Below are positions 1-8,088 of a DNA stretch of 28,495 nucleotides, one piece after another (position 1 is the stretch's first letter; each line of letters starts with the position of its first letter). The position numbers and the translations under genes are program-made. Source of the DNA: a virus; the IMG/VR virus record IMGVR_UViG_3300037086_000028, positions 1 through 28,495 of that record. One strand, written 5' to 3'. The notes under the pieces were generated by a model. That model did no database searches. It was not told where the DNA came from and worked only from the letters and a program-made list of their open reading frames with translations.

Positions 1-1461
1 TGCTACACTAAAAATATCAAGCATTCCTTCCCCGTTACTTGAAGTAATTGTAATGTCGTTTCCTGTAACTGCTACAGAATCAACCCACGTATAATCGGAG
101 GGGACTCCCCATTTACCAATAAGTATTCCTTTACCAAACCCAGTCTTGGCTACATTTCCGGTAATTGAAACTTTCTTCCCAGCAATACTCATCAAGGTGT
201 AAAGATGACTTTGAGATCCATCGTCATAGATCGTATTATTTGCAAATACTATTTCGGATTTAGTGTCTAGCCAAATCAATGGCAACCAACTAGCTCCCAT
301 TGTTGTAACATAATCCAACGGGTGCATAGTGCCAGTCCCATACCACTGTGCGATTTGATAAATAGCGTTTCCTGTTATGCTGGTGACGTAAGAGCTATCA
401 TAGTCCCCTGTTGCCTCAATAGAACCAAGCGGTTGCGCCCATGTATTTCTAATCACGTTACCCGTTACAGAAACATTCCGAGTTCCATGCAGACCTATTC
501 CAACTCCGGTATTTTCAATGATGTTGTTGGAAATAACCACGTTATCGCAGTAATCACCGTCCCCTCCTGATGTCGCACCACTCGCATTAGGGTCTATTGC
601 CGTGTCGGCCGTCCGGTAGAGGTAATTACCATCTATTTTTAGGTCAACCGCTCCCCAAGCCCAAACACCTGTAGCCCATACTTCTTCTATTCGTGAGTTT
701 ATAAGTTGTGAGTTTTTAGTTTTTGCAAAAACAATCCCATCACATTTAGCCCCGTAAACCCATACATGATCTATTATAGTGTTTTCTATAACCGGGTGCG
801 GAGTGGTAACAGTAGGCCAACCGACAGTTATTTGATTATTGGATAAAAGCCAAGTTCCACCAGTAGCATACAAGGCGGTAGGTAAAACTGTATTTTGTAA
901 TTTGAAATCTTTAAGTCTTATCCCATCGGCTTGTATTAAAATTACCGTGTCTGTGGTTGCCGTTTGTGACATATTAGACGAAAGGATAGTATTCCATCCT
1001 TCGCCTTTCAAAGTTACATTGGCGTGTGTAAAATGCAACTTACTAAAAATGTATGTTCCTATGTTTAATTTAACTATCCCGCCCGTAGTCAATGAATCTA
1101 TTGCAGCTTGTATTGCGGTGGTATCATCGGTATTTCCATCGCCTATGGCTCCAAACCATTCAGGTCGAACTTCTTTAGCATTAAAAGTATTTTCCCAGGA
1201 TAATTTCCAGCAGCCCGACCCTGCCACTGGTTTTATAATTAGAGGTGGATTTGAAGAACTGGAATCAGCACTATTGAAAGAATATGAGTATTGAACCTTT
1301 CCGACAATGCCTATTGCCATATCTCCATCAGCAGGAGTTATTTTATCTAGAGACCCCATTCCGCCGCCAGTTAGAACATCGAATCCCCAAGTATGGTTTG
1401 TGGCGTATGCCGGTATTGAAAAAACAAGGAGTATAAATAAAACCGATAACAACTTTTTCAT
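1..1461 (-). CDS. Tailspike-like protein, pectate-lyase (right-handed beta-helix) fold, 3' end beyond window
   Basis: The frame is open for 487 codons from the ATG at 1461 (upstream GAGGGA) to the window edge with no stop, so the protein is C-terminally incomplete here. Residues 1-20 form a Sec signal peptide ending in AYA. Residues 101-114 (EWFGAIGDGNTDDT) are the classic entry motif of the Pectate_lyase_3/tailspike beta-helix. It is followed by many short N-I/V-x-G-N coil repeats (VSITGNV, VSVTGNVI, VVISNNII). Phage proteins with this fold bind and often cleave surface polysaccharide. As the last visible gene of the virion module, a receptor-binding or depolymerase spike is the natural reading. 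Catalytic residues cannot be assigned by eye. The signal peptide is unusual for a spike assembled in the cytoplasm. Confidence 0.85.
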   Translation of the reverse strand, partial: MKKLLSVLFILLVFSIPAYATNHTWGFDVLTGGGMGSLDKITPADGDMAIGIVGKVQYSYSFNSADSSSSNPPLIIKPVAGSGCWKLSWENTFNAKEVRPEWFGAIGDGNTDDTTAIQAAIDSLTTGGIVKLNIGTYIFSKLHFTHANVTLKGEGWNTILSSNMSQTATTDTVILIQADGIRLKDFKLQNTVLPTALYATGGTWLLSNNQITVGWPTVTTPHPVIENTIIDHVWVYGAKCDGIVFAKTKNSQLINSRIEEVWATGVWAWGAVDLKIDGNYLYRTADTAIDPNASGATSGGDGDYCDNVVISNNIIENTGVGIGLHGTRNVSVTGNVIRNTWAQPLGSIEATGDYDSSYVTSITGNAIYQIAQWYGTGTMHPLDYVTTMGASWLPLIWLDTKSEIVFANNTIYDDGSQSHLYTLMSIAGKKVSITGNVAKTGFGKGILIGKWGVPSDYTWVDSVAVTGNDITITSSNGEGMLDIFSVA

Positions 1462-1488
1462 TATTTTATCCCTCTATGGTTTAATACA

Positions 1489-2388
1489 CTATTCAATAAC
1501 AGCTCCAATTATAGTTCGTTGCACCTTGTCACTTATTGAAATCCTAAATACCCTGTCTTGGCTGCTTCCTAATCGTCTCCAAATAGCCCTTGTGCCATAT
1601 TCCCCTAAACTACCTATGCTCGCTTCATAATCGCTCGACCATGTATATCCACCATCATCTGACCATGATAAATGAACTTTAGGAGTTCTTTTTGTCGTAT
1701 AAAGATTATTAGATGAAATCGTTATATTGTCTGTTTTGCTGACAGACGGTAATGCGGAAAAAACAGCCGAAGCAATGGCATGGTTGGCCCCGTTGGGTAA
1801 AGTATAGACTCCATCTGCATTAATATGAACTTTTGTACCACCATTCCAGCTTAAATATTTATTACTAGAAATGCTGTCCCTAAGTTCTAAAAGAGTAACT
1901 TGTGCGTTTCTATTCGGGTTTGTTGCGCCAGATAGAAGAACGACAAACTCTCCGTTGTTGGAAGATAACTCGGAATTACAATCATAAGTAGCATGGTAAA
2001 TATTATCAATATATACCGATACGACTGCGTGTGAATCTCCTAGCGATCGATCAACATTAAACCCCCACTCTTGATCTGAAGAATTACTTTTAACCAGTCC
2101 TGCACCGACAAGGATATAATTATTCGTTGCATCTGCAATATATAACCCCTCCGAAGCTAAAGCTATTCCTAGCTCCCAATTACTAGAAGCGTATCCAACA
2201 GCGAAACAGTCTCTATTAGCCAATGTTCCTAAAGAAGAAAAATTAGTCTTGACTTTGATAGTGAACCTTACGGGGGGTGTCTGCAATAACCACATTAATC
2301 CAGCAACACTATTCGTGCCGTCAGCTAAACTCCCGGTGTCAAACTCAAATCCGTCTGCTATTATTTGAACTGTTCCTGTCCCGTCCAT
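1489..2388 (-). CDS. Lectin-like protein carrying the detached C-terminal module of a gp10-like stabilisation protein
   Basis: 299 aa. The start ATG overlaps the upstream stop by one base (TAATG), so translation is probably coupled. Residues about 30-175 look like a beta-rich jelly-roll (FTIKVKTNF, AVVSVYIDNIYHATYD, VTLLELRDS), possibly LamG/concanavalin-like. Residues 235-299 contain LSWSDDGGYTWS, GEYGTRAIWRRLG and DRVFRISISDK. I know this block as the usual C-terminus of phage gp10/Phage_stabilise-type proteins. The gp10-like protein encoded at 5837-8080 lacks it. A role in the tail hub or a fibre is inferred. The N-terminal fold assignment is weak; the C-terminal resemblance is strong. Confidence 0.7.
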   Translation of the reverse strand: MDGTGTVQIIADGFEFDTGSLADGTNSVAGLMWLLQTPPVRFTIKVKTNFSSLGTLANRDCFAVGYASSNWELGIALASEGLYIADATNNYILVGAGLVKSNSSDQEWGFNVDRSLGDSHAVVSVYIDNIYHATYDCNSELSSNNGEFVVLLSGATNPNRNAQVTLLELRDSISSNKYLSWNGGTKVHINADGVYTLPNGANHAIASAVFSALPSVSKTDNITISSNNLYTTKRTPKVHLSWSDDGGYTWSSDYEASIGSLGEYGTRAIWRRLGSSQDRVFRISISDKVQRTIIGAVIE

Positions 2389-3632
2389 TAAATGCTTTTT
2401 ATCCCCGGTGGCCTGTAATTGTCTTTTAAATTAATTAAATGCGCTGTTGTCCAGCATACCTTTTGATCATTTGGCTGCGTGGTGTAAAGTCGCATTGCCT
2501 GAAACCTTACTGGCGTGTCAATGTATTGCGCCCAACTCTGGTCTGTGTAATAAAGAAAGCTGTTCTCATTCCAGAAAGATTTATGTGTTGGGTCTTGAAA
2601 GGCGCCACGGCCATCGGTGGATGGTACTTGAATAAAAGCATATCCTCCCGGAGCCAGCACGCGATAAAGTTCTTTCATGGTGTGTAATGGATCTTTGAGA
2701 TGTTCAAAAACATCATTGGCCTTAATAACCCCAACAGAACTATCATCGAAATGTCCCCATTTATGGTTCAAATCCATTATTATGTCGGCGTCTTTTAAAT
2801 CTAATGATGTGTATCGTTCATCCCTGTTTAATCTTGCGCCCAGTTCAATACAGCGTAAACCTGTATTTTTAGCCCAACATAAGGCCATGGCTTCAATGTA
2901 TTTATCGTAAAGAGGGTAAACTCCGTCTTGGATTTCCTTATTATAGGTCAGCCATGAATTATCACCGTGTACCCTGTAAACATAAAGCCCTTTATCGATG
3001 TGGTAAAATTTGGTTTCAAGGTATAACCTGCACATCAAATCTTGATCGTCCAAAACTTTCAGCTCTGGATTATAACCGCCTACCTTTTCGTAAACGTCTT
3101 TTCTGAAAGCCCTTAAGTGGTCGGGAGCGTACCAGATTCTTGAAACTGCTGCCGGAGAATGATCGAAGGAAAGAGGCTCATCAAGTAAATGTCCTTTGTA
3201 ATCCGTTTCTCTATACTGCCATCCATGTGCAAGATTGTATTTTTCTCTTTTACCTAATTCCATATCGGTAATGAGAGTATTGGAATAAACAAATCCTACC
3301 TCTGGATTTTCAAATGCTTTTCTAACTTCTTCAACAGCAGAAGGACAAAGAAGGTCGTCCCAATCGACTTCCATTAATATTTCATTTGAGCAATTTAAAC
3401 AGGCAAAAGATTTAAGTTCTCCGATACAACCAGTCTTATTATAGTAAACAATTTTTATCCTCTTGTCTTCTTTAAATGCTGTTAAATCAGCTTGCAACCC
3501 CTCACCGTTAGCAACGAGTACCCATTCCCATTCCCGACAAGTTTGTTCTTTTAGTGAAGCATAGAGGTCATGCAAAAAAGATATTTCTTTTTTATGAAAC
3601 GGAGTAAAGATGCTAACCTTCATTATTCGCAT
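2388..3632 (-). CDS. Fused family 2 glycosyltransferase and SAM-dependent methyltransferase-like protein
   Basis: 414 aa. The start at 3632 follows AAAGGA at short spacing; a second ATG three codons on is possible. Residues 5-225 are a GT-A fold family 2 glycosyltransferase: FTPFHKKEISFL at the N-terminus, the metal and nucleotide-sugar site DWDD at 90-93, and GGYNPELKVLDDQDLMCRL at 185-203. Residues 258-400 resemble the small class I methyltransferases, with DVFEHLKDP at 307-315, YRVLAPGGYAFIQVP and PTHKSFW at 348-354. The glycine-rich SAM loop is degenerate (ELGARLN), so activity is uncertain. The fusion suggests transfer and methylation of a sugar on host or virion glycan. It lies between a membrane protein and a lectin-like protein at the distal end of the virion operon. 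Confidence 0.75.
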   Translation of the reverse strand: MRIMKVSIFTPFHKKEISFLHDLYASLKEQTCREWEWVLVANGEGLQADLTAFKEDKRIKIVYYNKTGCIGELKSFACLNCSNEILMEVDWDDLLCPSAVEEVRKAFENPEVGFVYSNTLITDMELGKREKYNLAHGWQYRETDYKGHLLDEPLSFDHSPAAVSRIWYAPDHLRAFRKDVYEKVGGYNPELKVLDDQDLMCRLYLETKFYHIDKGLYVYRVHGDNSWLTYNKEIQDGVYPLYDKYIEAMALCWAKNTGLRCIELGARLNRDERYTSLDLKDADIIMDLNHKWGHFDDSSVGVIKANDVFEHLKDPLHTMKELYRVLAPGGYAFIQVPSTDGRGAFQDPTHKSFWNENSFLYYTDQSWAQYIDTPVRFQAMRLYTTQPNDQKVCWTTAHLINLKDNYRPPGIKSI

Positions 3633-3644
3633 AAAATCCTTTCT

Positions 3645-4061
3645 TTAAAATTCTATTATTAATCCTGCATTGCAATTATTCCAAACGGCTACACCTTCAA
3701 TACCGATAAATCCTATCTGCCACCACCTACGGGCAGGAATATCAAATTTATATGAAAATACTTCAAAATGATAAACTGGTTTTAAGGACATGGCTATTAA
3801 TCCGTGAGCAACTATTCCTAAAGGAATTAAAATATTAACTTCATCAAGAGAAGGATGTTTACCAAGCAAAGGATTTATTTCCGTACGGCCTTTTTGAACA
3901 AGATTCCTTGTTTGTCCCCAATCAATGACGGCTAAAACAATAAAAGTTCCTTCTAGTGTCGTATCCGCCCAGCTCCAGTTTTGAGCAAATTTATATTCTG
4001 CTTGACTCACACTGGAACAAATAAGTAAGAATATAAAAACAAATAGTACGATTTTCATCAT
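3645..4061 (-). CDS. Small membrane protein with signal sequence, function unknown
   Basis: 138 aa, ATG at 4061 after AAGGAAAAAG. Residues 1-21 are a signal peptide or anchor (MMKIVLFVFIFLLICSSVSQA). At least two further hydrophobic segments follow: residues about 38-46 (GTFIVLAVI) and 80-92 (LIPLGIVAHGLIA). The run DWGQTRNLVQKG followed by EINPLLGKHPS resembles a recurrent phage membrane protein with a D-W-x-Q-T and N-P-[IL]-L-G signature, whose function I do not know. It sits 10 bp after the collagen-like fibre gene and 12 bp before the glycosyltransferase fusion, so it is co-transcribed with them. Modification of the host envelope during infection is possible but not shown. Confidence 0.7.
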   Translation of the reverse strand: MMKIVLFVFIFLLICSSVSQAEYKFAQNWSWADTTLEGTFIVLAVIDWGQTRNLVQKGRTEINPLLGKHPSLDEVNILIPLGIVAHGLIAMSLKPVYHFEVFSYKFDIPARRWWQIGFIGIEGVAVWNNCNAGLIIEF

Positions 4062-4071
4062 TCTTTTTCCT

Positions 4072-5835
4072 TTAAGAAGTAGCGTACGTAAATATTAAAG
4101 GAACATCCCATCCTTTAGTTCCTGATGTTGTCCAGCCTGTACTGGAATTATTTTTATAAAAGTATAAAGAAACACCCGCGCCTGACGTAAGAAATACGTA
4201 AATATTCGATGATGGACCTATAACTCCACCATTATCATAAGCTCTCGGTATCGGTATAAAATATCCGGTTGAGGGTTTAAGATAAGAAGGCAACTCACCT
4301 ATTCCCAAGGTAGCAGAACTACCTCCGCCAGACGGTCCAGACATCGCAGGAACGGATAATACTACTATCTTATTTGCAAGAGTAAAGCTGACAACTACAG
4401 TCGGAGTTGTCGAAAAACCCGTTGCAGTAAGAGTATAGGTACCTGTTGCGTTATATTCCCAAATCCACGATGCCGTCCCTGTACCACCGGAAGGATTAAT
4501 GCAAGTAAGTGTTAAGACACTTTTATACACTGAAGAAGGAACACCAAGCATCGCCCGAATAGTATTTCCACCAGATGTCTTGACAGTCACGATCCCTGTA
4601 CTCTGATTATTGATTATAACTGACCAGCCTGCTTGTAATGTGCTTGCGACAGGTAAAACAACATATTGTTCCTGTGTACCAGTGAACAACTGTATATAAG
4701 ACGAATTTACATCAAGAGTTGTCGTTCCTGTAGCGGTTACGGTGCTTTGTCCACCAACTACACCCGGAGTCCCTTGAACACCTTGATTACCGTCTGGCCC
4801 TTGATTCCCTATATCACCCTGATGTCCCTGATTACCTTGAACCCCTGTAGCTCCTTGACTCCCTTGATTACCCTGTGTTCCGGGGTTTCCTTGTGAACCA
4901 ACATCCCCTTGTGGGCCAACATTACCTTGATTACCTAAACTCCCTTGATGTCCCTGATTCCCTTGTGTACCGGGATTCCCTTGACTACCTATATCCCCTT
5001 GCGGGCCTTGCGAACCCGTAGAACCCGTAGAACCTTGTTTGCCTTGATTCCCTTGTGTACCGGGATTCCCTTGACTACCTATATTCCCTTGCGGGCCAGC
5101 GGCTCCTGTGTTTCCTGTGGCTCCTTGTGAACCCGTATTCCCAATTACTCCTTGGCTTCCCGTTGAACCTTGTGCGCCTTGATTCCCTTGTGGGCCTGTG
5201 GCTCCCTGCGCCCCCTGCGCCCCTTGCGCTGCAAGTAGATTGAAATGAGTTGTATCCGAGCCGGGGGCAGTTGTTGAGTAATTAATATTTACAATACAGA
5301 CATAATAATTATTTGCATTGCTTACGGCATCGCCAACTACATAATTACTTCCAGTAGCCCATGCACCGCGCTGATTTAATCCTGTTCCTGCTGTACCCTG
5401 AACCCCTTGACGACCTTGATTACCCTGTGGGCCTTGACCTCCTGTTGCTCCCTGTGTTCCCTGATTACCGGGATTTCCTTGTACGCCAGCAGTACCATTA
5501 TTGCCTTGAAACCCCTGTGGGCCGTGGTCGCCTTGTGTCCCTTGATTGCCAGCCCCTTGAGGGCCTTGTGTTCCGTCTTTGCCTTGATTACCCTGAAACC
5601 CTTGACTGCCGGGTGAACCTTGAGAACCCTGATTGCCTATTCCCTGTGGCCCTTGAGAACCGGGATTCCCTTGAAACCCTTGAAACCCTCTGGCCCCCTG
5701 TGCGCCTTGTGTCCCCTGATTGCCTATTCCCTGTGGCCCTTGACTGCCGGGATTCCCTTGTGGCCCCATGATACCGGCCCCCTGTGGCCCTTGAGGGCCG
5801 GGTATTTGAAGCCAACTTGTAAGACTTATACTCAT
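4072..5835 (-). CDS. Collagen-like tail fibre protein with embedded carbohydrate-binding-like domain
   Basis: 587 aa. The ATG lies one base past the upstream stop, and the GAGGT Shine-Dalgarno is formed by the last codons of that gene. Two Gly-x-y blocks, residues about 12-151 and 203-361, are unusually rich in Gln at the third position (GPQ, GNQ, GSQ) and should form a triple-helical shaft. Between them, residues 157-202 (RGAWATGSNYVVGDAVSNAN, then YYVC) look like a CBM5/12-type carbohydrate-binding module. Residues 362-587 form a beta-rich C-terminal head. Collagen-like shafts are common in phage fibres. A trimeric adsorption fibre beside the tail genes is the best reading. The repeats leave long stop-free frames on the opposite strand, which are not genes. 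Confidence 0.85.
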   Translation of the reverse strand: MSISLTSWLQIPGPQGPQGAGIMGPQGNPGSQGPQGIGNQGTQGAQGARGFQGFQGNPGSQGPQGIGNQGSQGSPGSQGFQGNQGKDGTQGPQGAGNQGTQGDHGPQGFQGNNGTAGVQGNPGNQGTQGATGGQGPQGNQGRQGVQGTAGTGLNQRGAWATGSNYVVGDAVSNANNYYVCIVNINYSTTAPGSDTTHFNLLAAQGAQGAQGATGPQGNQGAQGSTGSQGVIGNTGSQGATGNTGAAGPQGNIGSQGNPGTQGNQGKQGSTGSTGSQGPQGDIGSQGNPGTQGNQGHQGSLGNQGNVGPQGDVGSQGNPGTQGNQGSQGATGVQGNQGHQGDIGNQGPDGNQGVQGTPGVVGGQSTVTATGTTTLDVNSSYIQLFTGTQEQYVVLPVASTLQAGWSVIINNQSTGIVTVKTSGGNTIRAMLGVPSSVYKSVLTLTCINPSGGTGTASWIWEYNATGTYTLTATGFSTTPTVVVSFTLANKIVVLSVPAMSGPSGGGSSATLGIGELPSYLKPSTGYFIPIPRAYDNGGVIGPSSNIYVFLTSGAGVSLYFYKNNSSTGWTTSGTKGWDVPLIFTYATS

Positions 5836-5836
5836 A

Positions 5837-8080
5837 TTATACCTCTTGTACTGTTAAACTCAAAACGTAAGTGCCATCGGCATTAGATGCACTATTTAAA
5901 GTAACTCCCGTAATATTCACTACGGGTGTTATGGATTGAGAAGTTCCCGTTATAACACCTTCAACTTCATCTAAGCCCTGCCCTGTTTCAATATCCACTT
6001 GCAGCTTTGAAAAGAAAACTGTGTCTAAATTCTGCTTATCTGCGAGATGTTGCGCTACTCTTGTGGAAATAATAGGCACACCATCATCATCAAGATAATC
6101 AGCTGATAGCTCGTAAATGTTTCCATTGTTCCTGTAATCCGAGATGTAATGTTTATTGTTAAAAAAGCAGTAACATTCTCCAATGTGACGGTTTAAAACA
6201 TACCGCCCTTCACCGGAAAAATAAGATCGTTCATGCCACATCTTCGTGGTCGTATCATAAACATACGTTATGCTAGGGAAGTTAAAGACTACGAATGTAT
6301 GACCGCCCTCTGAATAAGAATAAGACGTTACTTCACTCAAATCTCCCATTTTAGAAATCTGGTAGTTAATCGGAGTTGGTGAAATTACGATTGGTGTAAA
6401 TCCGTTCAACGCGACAATCCCGATGAACTCTCCGGCGTTTCCAGACCGTTGAGAAGCTACCCAAAAAATAGTATTGTCTGCCATGACAACAGAAAACGGT
6501 GATACAGTTCCATAATCTACTATTGCCCCGGGAATCCTCTGAAAAGGAAATCCATTGGCTGTTGCTACTCCTGCGTCATACCAAACTTCGGAAGTGTATT
6601 CTTTTATAAACCAAACCTGTTGATGTGAATTAACTACTGCTTGGAGTTTGTCCGGTGCGCCGCTTACGGGTGACGTAGCTAATGCGCTCCATGTTGAACC
6701 GTCATAAAGATTAGAACAGGCGGCGTTCATTGTGTTTGTTCCAATGCCTACAAAATAACCGTCTATGTAAGTTATCTGTGCTATTCCTGTTGAGGAAATG
6801 CCTGAAACGTCAGTCTTATAGTTTAGAGTTTTATAGAACTGGCAACATTCATTGACTTCTTTAGCGTCAAGGAACATCCCCTCTGTTAAACTGTCTATTG
6901 CACCCCATGTCCACGGCGAAGTTGTGACCAGAAAAAGCTCGAAAGAATTATATAAAGCGGTGAGATTTATTGTCGCTTGTTCAGAGTATACAGTCAGATA
7001 AGTAGTGGTCGCTGTCGCCTTAAAATTAGTCGTGTATTTTGTATATTGTGTGTCAGTAATAAGGCCGGAATCATATAAGGAATTATCTCCAACGGAATTT
7101 CCGATCTTGACTCTGCCGCCTGCCGCGCTGCCACTTTGAAAATAAAAAGACAGCATATAAGAACTGCCGACTATTGTTGAAAACGGTTGTGAAGCTGAAC
7201 CTATCGCAGCACCGGAATTAGTTACCGTCAGGTCGTTCCCTGAAATAGTCAGTGTCGAACCACCGGCTGTCCAGGCAATCGCTGTGTTTGAAACCAAGAT
7301 ATTGCCCTGTGGAACATCTAATGAAGGGTCGGTAAGCCATGTGTAAGAGTAAGGCAAAAAGGCATTTGTAAGAAGATTTCCTTTGCTGTAATAATTTACT
7401 CCCCCTATATTGAGGGCAAAGCCTCCCATACCACCAGCTCCGGCGGCAGACTTCATTACTCCTGTTAAGGTAACTGAATTTATCACCCCGGACGCTTCTC
7501 TTGCCGGAGAATTGTAAAAATCAACATATTTACCAGAAGCAGATGAAACGTAATTTGAGGTATCTTCCGTTTCCTCGTTTATCATTAAATAGTTTTGAGT
7601 GCCGGAAGAAGGTGTAAGCTGGACTAGATTATCTCCGATAGGTCTTAATATTTCGGAAGTAATAAGTGATCCTGTGATGTTGGTGAAAGCCCCTGTCTTT
7701 ACATTATAAATATAACCGCCTACGTTATCGGCTATACATATCTGATTACCGCCGACACCTTGCGAAGAAAGGCCATTGTCCTGCATTGATACGATACCTG
7801 AATCAGTCGAAATCGTACCAAGAGAATTTGAGACAGTTCCAGAACCGTCAATAGAGTATAAATTCTCTCCGGCAACAACATACATCAGTCCGTTGAACGG
7901 GTGCATACAACGGATTTTCTTTCCCGCTGTCGTGAAGTATTTAAAGCCCGGTGTCCCTATCAAAGCAATAACAGACTTAGAATCTTCCGAATTAAGTTCG
8001 GGAAAGTAATTTATTGTGCGCTGACAGTCGATATTTTTTGACCTGCTCTGGTATGAGGGGCCTAAAAATGGAATCTGCAT
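5837..8080 (-). CDS. gp10-like packaged-DNA stabilisation / tail hub protein
   Basis: 747 aa, ATG at 8080 after AGGAG. The opening MQIPFLGPSYQSRSKNIDCQ and INYFPE is the hallmark of the P22 gp10/Phage_stabilise family, which plugs the portal and forms the tail hub. Family blocks continue: NGLMYVVAGENLYSIDGSG (residues 63-81), DGYFVGIG (440-447), WFIKEYTSEVWYDAG (490-504), VYDTTTKMWHERSYF (607-621) and HYISDYRNNGNIYELSADYL (644-663). Two oddities stand out. Residues about 145-395 hold an extra segment with a jelly-roll look (YMLSFYFQSG, YTKYTTNFKATATTTYLTV). After DIETGQGLDEVEG (696-708) the normal WSDDGG C-terminal module is missing, replaced by about 39 unrelated residues. P22 gp10 is about 470 aa. 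Confidence 0.85.
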   Translation of the reverse strand: MQIPFLGPSYQSRSKNIDCQRTINYFPELNSEDSKSVIALIGTPGFKYFTTAGKKIRCMHPFNGLMYVVAGENLYSIDGSGTVSNSLGTISTDSGIVSMQDNGLSSQGVGGNQICIADNVGGYIYNVKTGAFTNITGSLITSEILRPIGDNLVQLTPSSGTQNYLMINEETEDTSNYVSSASGKYVDFYNSPAREASGVINSVTLTGVMKSAAGAGGMGGFALNIGGVNYYSKGNLLTNAFLPYSYTWLTDPSLDVPQGNILVSNTAIAWTAGGSTLTISGNDLTVTNSGAAIGSASQPFSTIVGSSYMLSFYFQSGSAAGGRVKIGNSVGDNSLYDSGLITDTQYTKYTTNFKATATTTYLTVYSEQATINLTALYNSFELFLVTTSPWTWGAIDSLTEGMFLDAKEVNECCQFYKTLNYKTDVSGISSTGIAQITYIDGYFVGIGTNTMNAACSNLYDGSTWSALATSPVSGAPDKLQAVVNSHQQVWFIKEYTSEVWYDAGVATANGFPFQRIPGAIVDYGTVSPFSVVMADNTIFWVASQRSGNAGEFIGIVALNGFTPIVISPTPINYQISKMGDLSEVTSYSYSEGGHTFVVFNFPSITYVYDTTTKMWHERSYFSGEGRYVLNRHIGECYCFFNNKHYISDYRNNGNIYELSADYLDDDGVPIISTRVAQHLADKQNLDTVFFSKLQVDIETGQGLDEVEGVITGTSQSITPVVNITGVTLNSASNADGTYVLSLTVQEV

Positions 8081-8088
8081 CCTAACTC

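Noticed and set aside
839-1294. 151-aa plus-strand frame opposite the tailspike
   Set aside because: It is the shadow of the longer minus-strand gene, which has a signal peptide, ribosome site and beta-helix motifs.
4666-5886. Several plus-strand (and one alternate minus-frame) open frames across the collagen gene
   Set aside because: Low-complexity Gly-x-y coding removes stops from other frames. The frames have no ribosome sites and their composition is unlike protein.
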